Shown here: one piece after another, positions 7,907-18,500 of the stretch
Numbering within the stretch: the stretch's first letter is position 1
How the letters are laid out: each line of letters opens with the position of its first letter
From: Jaenimonas drosophilae
Lineage: Eukaryota; Euglenozoa; Kinetoplastea; Trypanosomatida; Trypanosomatidae
Reading direction: 5' to 3'
DNA length: 49,779 nucleotides
Assembly (NCBI GenBank): GCA_030849065.1
Contig: JASAON010001539.1
Span: 1 to 49,779, forward strand
The notes under the pieces: generated by a model
Database searches by the model: none
Told to the model about the DNA's origin: nothing
The model's input: the letters and a program-made list of their open reading frames with translations, nothing else
Position numbers and translations under genes: made by a program

Positions 7907-9673
7907 ATGGATGTACATGTCTTCTGCGGTCCGGAGTTCGTTCTGGAGGTTCCTCCGTCATCGGTGGACTCCGTCCTCGAGAAGCATGCCAACACGGACT
8001 CTGGGCTGGAAGGACTCAGGGTGCGTGACGACTGCCTGCTCCGCATGCAAACCGAGCTGTTTGGAGTGTGCACGGTAACCCTGCGGCATCTGCTCCACGG
8101 CTTCTACGAAGTTGAGGCATCTGGCACAGATAAAGATAAAGCTGGGGTGCAGCAGCAGGACCTGCAACGGGGATATCGCCACTGCCTCAACAGTGGAAAT
8201 GCCGCCCTAGACCGCCACCAGCGTCTGTTGGTGCAATTCTTCAGCGGCACCGCCCAACGAATCAACACCGTTCCTCGACCGCTGTCGAGGCTCGCTCTTG
8301 TGTCTGCTGTGGCCACCAATGAACTCAGCGACGACGAAACCAAGTCCATGGACTTCACACGACGAATGCTGGCCCAGGAGCAGCACATCGACGCCTCAAG
8401 CGCGGGCGGTTCTGTGTATGTGTTGGTGAAGATTCTTGACTCCCGTGTGGCGTCAGAGTTGTTCATGGTGGCTTTGAAAAATGGTTGTTTGGCAGTGCTG
8501 GATAACTGCCGCTTGCTGAACTACTTCCGCGCCTCTGCGAGGGGCCGTATCTCCCTTAGCGACGTCCTTTCCAAGAAGGAGTTGATCCGTTCCCACTATG
8601 GTCTGGACGATGATTTATGGGAGGCTCTGGAGAAGGCGAACACTTCCACGTTGGAGCAGCAACTCATGCGCGAGGCGGCATCCTCTTCAGGAGGGCGTAT
8701 GCTATCACAAACTGAAGAACACAACGCAAAAGTACGTGTCTTTCTTGGACACTGTGAGTCTGCCGTCACCTATGCTGCGGTACTCGATCAGAAGGAGGAA
8801 GCAAGCCCCTTTCTCGTCGCCCTCGCACTGTTTCACCGACTTCGACTCACTGTGGCGGATCTGATTCTCCACCTTTGCCGTCACCCACGTCGTGTCATTC
8901 GAGCGCTTGCGTTGTATATTGCAAGGTACTCCATGCCCCCAGAACACTTGGCACCCATATTTCTCCCATGTCTCCGCGACATGGTTGAGATCGCGTGCAG
9001 TGAGGGCACTGAAGAGACCTGTGCTGTCTCTGTGCTGTGCGAGGATTTGCTCCTCAAGACGGAGGTACACGAGGCGTGGCTCCCGCCCTACCATCTACTG
9101 TGGAAGGAGGAGGTAGTCCTCCCTGGCTTTCAATACATGCAGCATCTCTGGGACACCCGCGGGGCAGCTCCAGAGGCATCGACAAGCTCCGGCATTGTGG
9201 CGAACGCCGACCCCGCACCACCCATTCTGGAAGCCAAGGGAAGAGGACGAGGTGTTGGCGAGCGCTTTGGCTTCAAGTCTTTGCAAGAACTTCAAGAGCT
9301 TGTGAAGGAACGGACCTTGGCCCCACAGCGCATGGCCACTCTTATTGCAAAGCGCCGAAGAAGTGATTGGGATACACTTGACTCTACTGACGAAGCAGTG
9401 GATGCGGCGGAGGAGGAGGATGACGGATTCCTCATTGATGTGGCTGTGGCTGATGCCGAAGATGCAGCCGACGTCCCATCTGGTGGCTGGTCTGGCATTG
9501 GCACCGCTGCCACGAATCGTGGTGGTGTTGGTGCCTCCGTTGTTTCGTCAGATCGGGATTACTTGGTTGATCCATATCAAGTGGCGCTTCGTGAAGGACA
9601 GCGGACGGTGCTTTCTCTACTCGGGAGGACGCAGCCAGCTAACAAGAACTGCCCACATTATCTGGACTTTTGA
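7907..9673 (+). CDS. PRP38-family pre-mRNA splicing factor
   Basis: This 588-residue protein contains a PRP38-like core at about residues 218-395. It begins with KKELIRSHYGLDDDLWEAL, matching the LIEKIVR..IYES.YWKE helix of the family. It continues with SPFLVALALFHRLRL, then RHPRRVIRALALYIARYSMP, the equivalent of the diagnostic YVRALG..Y.R block. It ends with the EDLLLKTEVHEAWLPPY helix that matches the closing segment of the fold. PRP38 joins the spliceosome before catalytic activation. In kinetoplastids the spliceosome works almost entirely on spliced-leader trans-splicing. The N-terminal 200 residues are not recognised; the C-terminal 170 contain a Gly/Arg patch and an acidic Asp/Glu/Ala-rich segment (about 485-530), probably disordered. 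The SR-rich tail seen in animals is absent. Confidence 0.6.
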   Translation: MDVHVFCGPEFVLEVPPSSVDSVLEKHANTDSGLEGLRVRDDCLLRMQTELFGVCTVTLRHLLHGFYEVEASGTDKDKAGVQQQDLQRGYRHCLNSGNAALDRHQRLLVQFFSGTAQRINTVPRPLSRLALVSAVATNELSDDETKSMDFTRRMLAQEQHIDASSAGGSVYVLVKILDSRVASELFMVALKNGCLAVLDNCRLLNYFRASARGRISLSDVLSKKELIRSHYGLDDDLWEALEKANTSTLEQQLMREAASSSGGRMLSQTEEHNAKVRVFLGHCESAVTYAAVLDQKEEASPFLVALALFHRLRLTVADLILHLCRHPRRVIRALALYIARYSMPPEHLAPIFLPCLRDMVEIACSEGTEETCAVSVLCEDLLLKTEVHEAWLPPYHLLWKEEVVLPGFQYMQHLWDTRGAAPEASTSSGIVANADPAPPILEAKGRGRGVGERFGFKSLQELQELVKERTLAPQRMATLIAKRRRSDWDTLDSTDEAVDAAEEEDDGFLIDVAVADAEDAADVPSGGWSGIGTAATNRGGVGASVVSSDRDYLVDPYQVALREGQRTVLSLLGRTQPANKNCPHYLDF

Positions 9674-9856
9674 GTTCAGTGGCGATGCACGCACTGGGAA
9701 GTTGTTGGACGTTGCGAAGGTGGTTGGTTCGGCTCCCATTATTGGCTCCTCGTGGTCCATGCTGTGCTCTGTCCCTTCTCCCTTCTCTCCTACCAATATA
9801 ACTAGTTGAGGCTCACCAGGTCGTGTGCCTAAGGACGGTGACACGCCTCTCATCAA

Positions 9857-11047
9857 ATGCAGGAATCCTTGCGCAAGATTCGGGAGGAGCGCCATCGACA
9901 ATACCAACAGCTGTCGGCAGATCAGCGTCCTCATGTGGAGCCCTGCTCCCATTGCCACGAGCCGCCGTATCAGCATGAGGTCTGCCCAGTGTCTGGACTA
10001 TTCCACGATCTGGATAAGAAGCGCCTCGTTGGGGGCCAGCTGGTGACGAGCCGAACGATGGAATCGTCGGATCTCCTCCGAGCCATTGACTTGACCCGTG
10101 TTCGTTGGGTCCCACGAAGGACGGAGCTTGTGAAGGCTGACTCCTCATCGCTAAACATTTTTCAAACCTTCGCCACTCAGATGGGTTGGAACCTGCAGCG
10201 ATATGGCATCCTATATGGTCGCTACGATGCCAGCACACACACTGTGGAGGTCCACGCGGTGTACGAACCGGAACAGCACAGCAACGCCTACACCTTTGAG
10301 GTGGTGGAGGATCCAAAGCTGCCAACGGTCGACTTGATTGCAAAGGAGTTGGGCCTCCGCCGTGTTGGTGCCATATGCACCCAGCCAGAGAGGAACACGG
10401 AGGCGGTGGTCCTTAGTCACCGAGAGTTGCTGCTGTGTGCCAAGGAACAATCTCGCTTTGGGGATGAATGCGTCCTCCTGACTATTGCTCCAAAGACAAC
10501 GGATGGGACACGGGTACTGGAATGCCACGCGTGGCAGGCATCTCCACAAGCGGTACACTTTTTTCGCCTCGGTGTCTTGAAGGAGCCGTGCATGGAACCC
10601 GCCACATTGTGGGGCGAAGCGGATAGGATCAACTACGTGGAGAGCACCGTCCCATTGGAAGTGGCACAAGAACGTACGGATAGCAAAGGACACCAGAGCT
10701 GCATCATCAAGGAAGCCAACACTCATGTGGAGACGCGATGGTTCACGAGCTACACCGCGGTGGAGCAGTTTGAATCTCAAGTCGTGACCAGCCTCTTTAT
10801 GCGGCAGCGGCCTGGCCTTCCTCCGCCCACATGGAAGAATCTTCGCATCTTCATGGAGGACCCCAAGAGGAAGCAGCTCAACTTTGCAGCCAAGCTTGCC
10901 GACTTTCATGTATTGGTCTTCCTGTCCGACTACTTCTCTGCCAAGGATGATTTGCCTATCCTCTGCCAGATGGCACTTAGCAAGTCTGGAGGTCCCCAGG
11001 CGGAGTCCTACCATGCCATCATCTCTGCGATGATGGATCAAAGCTAA
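9857..11047 (+). CDS. NPL4: NPL4 homologue, p97/VCP ubiquitin cofactor
   Basis: This 396-residue protein matches the central part of NPL4, which with UFD1 guides ubiquitylated substrates to the p97/VCP unfoldase in ER-associated and other degradation. The inactive MPN-like domain is clear. YGILYGRYD...EVHAVYEPEQ (from about residue 115) matches the GYLYGRY...AAIYEPPQ block, and VEDPKLPTVDLIAKELGLRR matches the LEDP...VD.IA.KLGLRKVG block. Near the end, ADFHVLVFLSDYFSAKDDLP corresponds to the C-terminal NPL4 helices. Cysteines at about 30-43 (CSHC...C) may be a remnant of the NPL4 zinc finger. The N-terminal UBX-like domain and the C-terminal NZF finger of human NPL4 are absent, as in many protists. 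The ATG at 9857 lies 52 nt after a candidate acceptor AG (9804-9805). Confidence 0.88.
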   Translation: MQESLRKIREERHRQYQQLSADQRPHVEPCSHCHEPPYQHEVCPVSGLFHDLDKKRLVGGQLVTSRTMESSDLLRAIDLTRVRWVPRRTELVKADSSSLNIFQTFATQMGWNLQRYGILYGRYDASTHTVEVHAVYEPEQHSNAYTFEVVEDPKLPTVDLIAKELGLRRVGAICTQPERNTEAVVLSHRELLLCAKEQSRFGDECVLLTIAPKTTDGTRVLECHAWQASPQAVHFFRLGVLKEPCMEPATLWGEADRINYVESTVPLEVAQERTDSKGHQSCIIKEANTHVETRWFTSYTAVEQFESQVVTSLFMRQRPGLPPPTWKNLRIFMEDPKRKQLNFAAKLADFHVLVFLSDYFSAKDDLPILCQMALSKSGGPQAESYHAIISAMMDQS

Positions 11048-11273
11048 GATCACTTCTCCTGTTGTGACGAGTCCTCGGCTATACACTGGGGACAACACTT
11101 ATTTCTGGCGACTCTTATTCTCCGGACACCAACAACGAAGACGAAGAGTGTATAATTCTGCCCATGTATCATGCCTGACTGACTTGTGTTGAGGTATTCT
11201 TGTAGCACATTGTGTCTCCGTATTATTCTGTCTTTACGGTTGGGGGGGGGAGAAATTACAAGGATATAGTTCG

Positions 11274-13946
11274 ATGTCGACCTCCCTTATTAGTCCATAT
11301 GCACCGTCCTTAGTGGAGGAGTTCGAAGTGCACCTATTGCCACCAGGCTCCCCATCGGCTGTCCAGGCGAAGGACGAGGAGATGGTGCGCTTGGAAGACT
11401 GGCGAAACGTGGAGGACATGCTAGAAAAGGTACTTTGCCAAAGTGAGGCCTTTTCAGAACACAAGCCTTTCCACAGCTATTCTCCTGATATTGTGCTGCG
11501 CAGTGTACGCTCGCTGGTCGATTGGGGCGATAGCCCGCAACTCAGCGATGCGATCCAAAAGCGACTCGTCTCCTATACATTGATGGCGTTAGGGAGCATA
11601 GCAGCTTCAGTCGGAGAGATCCAGGCGAACGAAGAGAGCCCATCCGCACGAGCCAACCAGGCATTTACGGCCGTTGCTGCATTTCGGCGTTCTTACATCA
11701 TGAAGTTGCAGGAGATCACTAAGGTGTGGACCTACTACGGCTACTACTGTGGCGCATACTCGACCGGGAAGGACGGGCATGGAGGCAGCACGATTCAAAA
11801 CCTTGGAGAAAAATGTCTGAAGGACGCGTTGGAGAGCGTTCCGGAACTCTTTGATCAGGCTCTCTCGGGTTTGTTCGATGCCGTGCGACGCGATCTGAAC
11901 AACTTTGGTCAAGTGGACATAGAAAAGGGTCACACCAGTGACGATGAAGAGGAGCACTACTCATCCACCACCACAGATGTAACGTTTCTTCATGATTCCA
12001 TCAAGCAGTTGGTGTTGCTGGCGAATACTGCGCATTGCTATGGCACTCGTATTGAGCCCACGGTGATTTCCATGATTCGAGAGCATTACGAACGACGTGT
12101 GGAGGAGCACTCAGCCTCCGGCACGATTCCCGCGAAGTACTTCACGTGGGTAGAGGGAGCGATTCAGCTGGAGAAGGAACGTGCAGCTGCCTATCTTCAG
12201 CCAGAGACTCTCCCCTCTCTTGAAAAGGTGGTATACACAGCCTTGCTTGGAGATGTGGCGGTGAATATCCTTCGGGGGAACTTCCGAGTCATGATGGAGG
12301 AATCAGCGTTCCAGTGCCTCGGCAAGGTGAGCCGCATTTTTCAAGCGAGCTTTCTTTCAGAGGAGCCGAAGCAAATGAGAAGCATCTTTCGTCAGTACCT
12401 TGAAGAAGCTGGGGGTGAGTGGATGGGGCAGTTGGGTAAACTACCACCGTTCGCCGTAACGAACGGCCTCATTCAGCTGATGCGACACAGTCAAGCAGCC
12501 ATTGAACAGGCCTTTTCTGGCGACAAGGACTACACCTTGCAGTTGCACGAAGCGTTTCAAGTCATTTTGGATGCAAAGCCCCAGAAGTTGTCCGAGGAGC
12601 TCACTGACTATCTGGATTACGTGATGCGTGTCCCTGAAGGGGAGCCGCTGCAACCATCACCTGCTTCTGCCCATTTGGTAAGTCTTGCGGAGCGAAGTGG
12701 CCGTACACCAACAGCGGCCGTTGATGCCATTGTGGATAGCCAACAGCTTATCCAACACATTGGGCATGTGTTCTCCTACTTGCCCAACAAGGATGTCTTT
12801 GAGGAACTCTACTGGCGTGGCTTTGCTGCTCGGCTTCTGGACCCATTCCAGCGGACGTCAGTAGCAAGCGAAGAAGCGTTCATTGGCATTCTCAAGGGAA
12901 TCTGTGGCCAGTCTTTTGTCTCCAAATTTGAGGGGATGCTCAAGGATGTGCGCCACTTCCAGAAGAATGGGGATGCTTTTCGAACATGGGTGGATGGCAG
13001 CGGTACTCCTCCGGCATCTCAGCTTCTCTCCGCGTTGCGGCCACATCTGTCCACGAAGCCAACACCCGAGGAAGAGAAGGCCAAGCTAGGTGGACCCCCC
13101 TCCTCTGTTGTGGAAACACCTGGCGCAGCGGCGGCCGTGGTGGTGCACCCGGAAGACTTCAAATTGCTTCCTCGTGGCGTTCAGACAGACATCTACTTCC
13201 TAACGAAGGGTTATTGGCCACATTTCGCGCCATTGACGCCGCGTCTACCGAGCCAGTGGAACCACTTGTGCTCCATGGTGGAGCGCTTCTACCTACAGGC
13301 CTTCAGCAGCCGCGTTGTCACTTGGCGCCATGACCTATCGACGGCCGTGTTGGTGGGAAAGTTCCAAAGCAATACGTATGAGTTGTGTGGAACGTTGATT
13401 CAGTGCATTGCACTCATGAAGCTCGACGATATGACGGCCGGCGCCGAGGAAGCCTCCGTCTCGATGGAGGCGCTCTGTGCGGAGCTTGAGGTTGATCTCA
13501 CCTCAGTGGAGGTTATGTCCTCTCTCAGAGGTCTCTGCAGTGAGGAGGTGGGCCTATTGTCTGTCACTCGGTCAGCCTCTTCCCCCGTGAATTCTACGGT
13601 GGGTGGTGCACTGCAGCTCGCTGATCATGTCGGCATCAACAATCGCTTCACCTGTCCCACGTCACAGGTCCAGCTCTCTGTTCGTCGCCCATCCCAGGAA
13701 AAATCAGATGAGAAGGGCGAGGCAGGCAACCCCGCAGCCCCAGAGCGGAACTACATTGTGGAAATCTCCATTGTTCGCCACATGAAGTGCCACCATACTG
13801 CCACGCACGAGGCTCTCGTTGCGCAGGTGACGAATGACGCCCGCTACGCCGTCACACCCGGTACCATTAAGAAGGTATTGGCCAAGCTGATCACCCAAGG
13901 TTACCTTGAGCGTATGGGTACTGAAGGATATCGGTACTTGAGCTAA
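11274..13946 (+). CDS. Cullin, scaffold of a cullin-RING ubiquitin ligase
   Basis: This 890-residue protein is a full-length cullin (family usually 750-900). Cullins hold a substrate adaptor at the N-terminus and the RBX RING protein at the C-terminus. The cullin homology core is recognisable at about 505-580. NKDVFEELYWRGFAARLLDP matches the KDVFE..YK..LA.RLL motif, and FIGILKGICGQSFVSKFEGM matches the LK..CG..FTSKLEGM motif. The C-terminal winged helix (about 831-890) contains IVRHMKCHHT, with K838 at the neddylation-site position of the IVRIMK consensus, then TPGTIKKVLAKLITQGYLER and a closing YRYLS. The N-terminal repeats are too divergent to assign a subtype (Cul1, 3 or 4). A run of nine Gs lies in the leader at 11242-11250, downstream of a candidate acceptor AG at 11204-11205. 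Confidence 0.88.
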   Translation: MSTSLISPYAPSLVEEFEVHLLPPGSPSAVQAKDEEMVRLEDWRNVEDMLEKVLCQSEAFSEHKPFHSYSPDIVLRSVRSLVDWGDSPQLSDAIQKRLVSYTLMALGSIAASVGEIQANEESPSARANQAFTAVAAFRRSYIMKLQEITKVWTYYGYYCGAYSTGKDGHGGSTIQNLGEKCLKDALESVPELFDQALSGLFDAVRRDLNNFGQVDIEKGHTSDDEEEHYSSTTTDVTFLHDSIKQLVLLANTAHCYGTRIEPTVISMIREHYERRVEEHSASGTIPAKYFTWVEGAIQLEKERAAAYLQPETLPSLEKVVYTALLGDVAVNILRGNFRVMMEESAFQCLGKVSRIFQASFLSEEPKQMRSIFRQYLEEAGGEWMGQLGKLPPFAVTNGLIQLMRHSQAAIEQAFSGDKDYTLQLHEAFQVILDAKPQKLSEELTDYLDYVMRVPEGEPLQPSPASAHLVSLAERSGRTPTAAVDAIVDSQQLIQHIGHVFSYLPNKDVFEELYWRGFAARLLDPFQRTSVASEEAFIGILKGICGQSFVSKFEGMLKDVRHFQKNGDAFRTWVDGSGTPPASQLLSALRPHLSTKPTPEEEKAKLGGPPSSVVETPGAAAAVVVHPEDFKLLPRGVQTDIYFLTKGYWPHFAPLTPRLPSQWNHLCSMVERFYLQAFSSRVVTWRHDLSTAVLVGKFQSNTYELCGTLIQCIALMKLDDMTAGAEEASVSMEALCAELEVDLTSVEVMSSLRGLCSEEVGLLSVTRSASSPVNSTVGGALQLADHVGINNRFTCPTSQVQLSVRRPSQEKSDEKGEAGNPAAPERNYIVEISIVRHMKCHHTATHEALVAQVTNDARYAVTPGTIKKVLAKLITQGYLERMGTEGYRYLS

Positions 13947-14146
13947 GCGTCACTCCTCACTCATTCACGTTTTACAACGTCTGATACTCCTGTGCTACCC
14001 AAAGGAGCTTTGCTGCGCTAAACGCTTCCCATTCTGCCATCATGTGCTGTCCACGCTCTAGTACTCTCCTTTTCTGCATCTTCATCGTTAGGCTCACTGG
14101 TGTGAATACTGGAAAAACAAGAGACCTTCTCACAGATTGAGAGAGA

Positions 14147-15277
14147 ATGTGGGCGGCGTTTCGACAAGATCTGAGTGCGCTAAGTCAAACGCTGGGCACC
14201 TCTGGGCTACTCAAGGCAATTGAGGGTGTCACGGAAGACATTGTTGGCCACAGCGGAGCCTACGCTGGAGATGAGATCTTGGCATTTCATCCAGACGGAG
14301 GTTTTGTCCTTCACAGCAAAAACGATGGACATGTGGTGCCAGAGGTGCTGCTGGACTTTCAGGAGCGTTACGAAACATTCGCCACCCCAATCTCAGAGGT
14401 GGAACAGCTGGATTATGATGTCTGGCTGGTGGAGTCACCAATGAGCTTATTATATCAACCGCCCAGCTACAACAGAACCACCGCCAAGGAGAAAAAAGCT
14501 TGGGCTAAGGAACAGACCAGCACGTTGAATGAGGTGTGGCAGCGGCTTGTGGACTTCAGTCCTGAGGTGGGGAGGAACTATGCCCGTCTTGTTCGACAAG
14601 ACTCTCGCAGCCAGAGCGCAGTGGCCACGTACGGCAAGCGCGATGAAAGTGTGCCAGACATGAAGGAGAATACAGAGGAGGAGGGACAAAAGACTCCGCG
14701 ATGCTCCACCCTGGAGGATGACAACTCACCACTGGCTACCGCGCCTCAAAACGCAACTCTGGATGAAAGCGACTTCTTTTCTCGCTACTTTTTCCGCCTT
14801 TGGCAGCTCCGACATGCCGCTGCGGTGGAGGCACAGCGTCGCCGTGACACAGGTGAGGAGAGCACAGCGCGCATGGACGACGATGAGGGAACCATTCGGG
14901 TCTGCAGTCCTTCCAGGAGCGTGGGCTCTAGCCAAGCGCGGGATGATGCAGGGGGTCTGTTTGCCCCTCTCTTTGCCCGTCGCGTGATGAATGCCGCCAC
15001 AGAACTCGTTAGCAATCTCGATCATGCGCTCACTGCAGAAAGTAGCCCCTTGACTGGTGGTGCGGAGCAGATACAGGCACTGGAGGAGCTTGTCCAGGAG
15101 TTGCAGAGTGAGCTGCGGAAGGAGCGTGCGCGTACCGAGCAGCTCTCTAAGCTCCTCACACTGCATCATGTTGAACTGCCTCCGATGCCAGTTACACCTC
15201 AGGCAACACCATTGAAGGTGCCTGCTGACGGCACCACCTCTAGCGGCGCCCAGGATGAGAGTGACTCAGTCATATAA
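14147..15277 (+). CDS. BSD-domain protein, BSDC1-like
   Basis: This is a 376-residue protein. The N-terminal segment (1-50: AFRQDLSALSQTL..., then IEGVTEDIVG) is amphipathic and resembles the start of BSD-domain-containing protein 1 and related plant proteins. The BSD domain is split around an acidic low-complexity insert (about 165-205). The first helix region includes NEVWQRLVDFSPEVGRNYAR, and the hallmark is DESDFFSRYFFRLWQLRHA at about 206-224, matching FW.RYFYKV..L. A coiled coil follows at about 304-342 (ALEELVQELQSELRKERART). The BSD fold is found in TFIIH p62, synapse-associated proteins and membrane-linked BSDC1; the arrangement here fits the last. A candidate trans-splice AG is at 14090-14091, with another at 14134-14135. 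Confidence 0.62.
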   Translation: MWAAFRQDLSALSQTLGTSGLLKAIEGVTEDIVGHSGAYAGDEILAFHPDGGFVLHSKNDGHVVPEVLLDFQERYETFATPISEVEQLDYDVWLVESPMSLLYQPPSYNRTTAKEKKAWAKEQTSTLNEVWQRLVDFSPEVGRNYARLVRQDSRSQSAVATYGKRDESVPDMKENTEEEGQKTPRCSTLEDDNSPLATAPQNATLDESDFFSRYFFRLWQLRHAAAVEAQRRRDTGEESTARMDDDEGTIRVCSPSRSVGSSQARDDAGGLFAPLFARRVMNAATELVSNLDHALTAESSPLTGGAEQIQALEELVQELQSELRKERARTEQLSKLLTLHHVELPPMPVTPQATPLKVPADGTTSSGAQDESDSVI

Positions 15278-15592
15278 TGCTGATGAGCGGACGTGACACG
15301 CCGCCACACGTCGTACATTTCTCCCCACAAGCTATCCGTTTCTACTGACACAGTGCATGTGTTGCTTGAGGCTTACAAAATGATGAGTGATTCTGATGTT
15401 GCTCTTCCAACCTTCATCTTGACTTAACTTTCATTGCACTCACAGCCCATGCCTAGCAGACATTACGGCATCATCTCTCAAGTTAACTGCTGTTTCACCT
15501 ACCCCTCCTCTCATCAGACACCAAGGTGAGCACTCAACGAACGAGGCGTTGTTGGGAGGTAGGCCCGTCTCCAGTACACAGACCAAGTCCCG
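15278..15592. other. Spacer upstream of the first Mios-like gene
   Basis: No gene is seen. Two candidate acceptors are present: AG at 15444-15445, and a better tract (CTGTTTCACCTACCCCTCCT followed by CTCATCAG) with AG at 15516-15517. If the first were used, the leader would contain an ATG at 15449 opening a 26-codon upstream frame. The second avoids it and makes 15593 the first ATG. Confidence 0.55.
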
Positions 15593-18500
15593 ATGTTGCT
15601 CTGCAAGCAACCTGGAGATAGTGGGGTATTTGCCACAGCCACAGCCACTCAGGTTGCCATTTATGAAGTCAGCGAGCACGTTTCCCTGCCGGATCGCCCC
15701 TGCTGCCTCCATGGGGCGTGCGGGGGTATGAACTGCAAAGCGGGCGAACCGCGAGGCCATGTACGACAACGTGATGGGGAGATGGGCAACACCGTACTGC
15801 ACCACCACGAAGGCGGAGCTTCCACCTCATTCGATGACCCTTCCGCTGACTTCCACGTAGCGCAGGAGGACGAACCTCCTCTGTGGGGAGCCCCGCTACG
15901 CCCAACGTGGGTGTGCCGTTATCGACGTCCAATGGCACGACGCGCACATGCGGAGGAGGAAGGGTTCCGAAATGGTGGGTTCGTAGCAGCCTCCTCCCTT
16001 CTTCCCCCACCTCTCGCACCGCCACTTCCTACCACTCTCTCCCTCAGCTGCTCTACCTCGCAGCTGCACTACTTCCTAGGTGATGGCAGTGGGGCTGGCT
16101 TTATTGGCTGCAACCGTGACCCGGACCTGAGTGCCGTTGGATTCACCCACTCTGACGGCCTTGCCCAGGGCCCTAGTATGCGTCGCATCGCCAGCGGCGG
16201 GGATGACCGGGACAGCGAGACACTCTTTGGTGGCACAACGCCCATGCCCCTCGAGGACGGCTGCGCCATCACCGCCTCGGGCTGGGACCCTCGCAATGCG
16301 GCCATCTTGGCGCTTGGGCGGATGGACTCGGTGGTGCAGCTCTTGGATGTAGAGTACCTCGTCGGTGGGGCTGGGGAGCCGTCTCCGTCTGGAGTGCCGC
16401 ATATCCCCGCAACCATTGGCAGCTTCCAAACCTCTGCCAGCGGCGAGTTCCACCTTGGCGGAGCGGGAGGGTCTCGTATGCAGTGCAGCCTCATCAAGCA
16501 CCGTCGCATGCGGGGCCCTGTGACAGCCATTGACTGGCTGCCAAAGTCCCACCTTACCGTTGTGGGTGCGCGTCGCATGGATGGGCTGGGGTACTACGCC
16601 GAGATGATCGACCTTCGTGCGCCAGAGAGTGTGTTGAGTTACCTCGGTGCCCCACCCGATGCGATTGGCTCTTCCTTTAACTCCAGTGGAAGCCCACTGA
16701 GCCTTTGCTATGCGGAACACCTCGCCTGTGATCCTCATCAGCGATATGTGGCTGCCATGGGTACCCACAGCGGACGTGACATCCTTCAAGTCTGGGACAT
16801 CCGCATGGCGGCACGTCCCATTGCCCAAGTACACTACCCTCAGGTAGGCTACACCAGCATTTGCTGGAGCCTTACGGAGCCTCTCACCCTCATTGGGTCC
16901 ACCCGCACAGGGGAGCTCCGCGTCCACTCGCTGGAGGCGCTTGTACAGGTGGGCAAGCGAGACAGTGACCGACCGCCGGCAGCACCGACTCACTTTCGCG
17001 GCCACCGGCCTGCAGCAGAGGGCTATCCCCATCCGCGTGGGATGGGATCATCCACCAACTCGCTTCCTCCCCATGGTGAAGGGGTTGGGGTGCCTGCCGT
17101 CGCAGGCTCCACGTCCTCTCACGAAGGTTCCTTGCCCATGGTTGGGGTACTTCCCGCTCGAGTCCCAGTGGCTGCTGTCTTGTGGGTTACACGGCCTTCG
17201 TCGAAACGTGACCACGGCAACGCCTACGCAACCAACATCCCCGTTGAGCAAGGCTATCGCTCAGAGCTGCCACAGCTCCTCCTGCTGAATCAACGCAATG
17301 GGCAGATCTACACCCAAGTATATAATCGGCGTGGGGCTGTGGTGACTATGCGGGAGGATGGGGTCTTGGCTGGTGCCGGGCCTAACCTCTTTGGTCTGGT
17401 CTGTCCTGCTGCCCATCCATGGACCATGGAGGCATATCTTGGGCGTACCGCGCTGGGCAAGGCCTTGCTCTACGGGCTGACAGATCTGCTTCCACTGCGT
17501 GGTGCAGAAGACCGGGACACAAGCCCACGTCGCCGTCACCCGGCCTCTGCCGTCGACGCCCCCCCTGGGGAGGTTCCCTTTGAGGACTTCGTTGAGGAGG
17601 ATGAAGAGGAGGAAGAGGATGGCGCGCTTGGCGATATCTTTGACCGACGGAGCTCTGGTGGTCCACGCATGCTGCCAAGTGGGGAGTCGGCACCGACTCT
17701 GGACTCGGGCGATGACATGGTGCGCGGGCGGTCCCGAGGCTCCTTCTCTGACAGCAGAGAAGACCCTGGGGCCCCTTTTCCTGAGCACCACACAGGTGCC
17801 GATGCAGTCCTCTTCGAGGCCATCATGCGTCTGCCTGAGACGGAGCGGCCGCTGTACTCCTGCCTGCATGGATTGCGTGTACCGGATAGACTTTCATGGG
17901 CCTCGTCCCGCCTCCGAGAGAACTTCTCCACCGATCCCGTTCATGTGTTGGAGGTGTTGCTGAATGAGGGTCGTGACAAGGAGGCCTTTTGTCTCTTCCA
18001 GTACGGTCTTGTGGCCACTCGGGCCGCCTTTCCGGCTTACGCGCTGCCGCCAGATTCAGTCGTGGTGCCCTCGCTCATTGACCTCCTCCTAGCGGAGGTT
18101 CAGCGGCGAGAGCAACACGGGCTGACAGACACGCTGCTGCCCGATGCATCCGTGGAGGACCGCAAGGAGGATCGGCCTGTCGCTGCGAAGCCCTCGCCCC
18201 AGCCGCCAGAGAGCGCACCATTTGGCCACTACAGTGCGCGCAGTGGCGCCACCGCTGGATCGCGGGGAGGGGCTCTGGGTTTGGGAGCTGTGCTCCGTCC
18301 AGCACTTCCCCTTGCCGGAGCAGGTGGACGGCTCCCCGGAGAAGATGTGCCCAAGCGGCCAACCTTCCGTGTCCCACTTGGCGACCTCCGACGGCTCGCC
18401 TTGGAAGCACTGGGCTGGCAGGATGGTCATGCATCTTCTCTCCGTGGAGAGAATTCTGGATTCTTTGTCCATGGAGACGGAATTGGTCTGAGCAGCCAGC

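Noticed and set aside
16076..17032. 318-codon minus-strand frame inside the first Mios-like gene
   Set aside because: It is a shadow of a GC-rich coding region; no domain was seen and it is opposite to the array direction.
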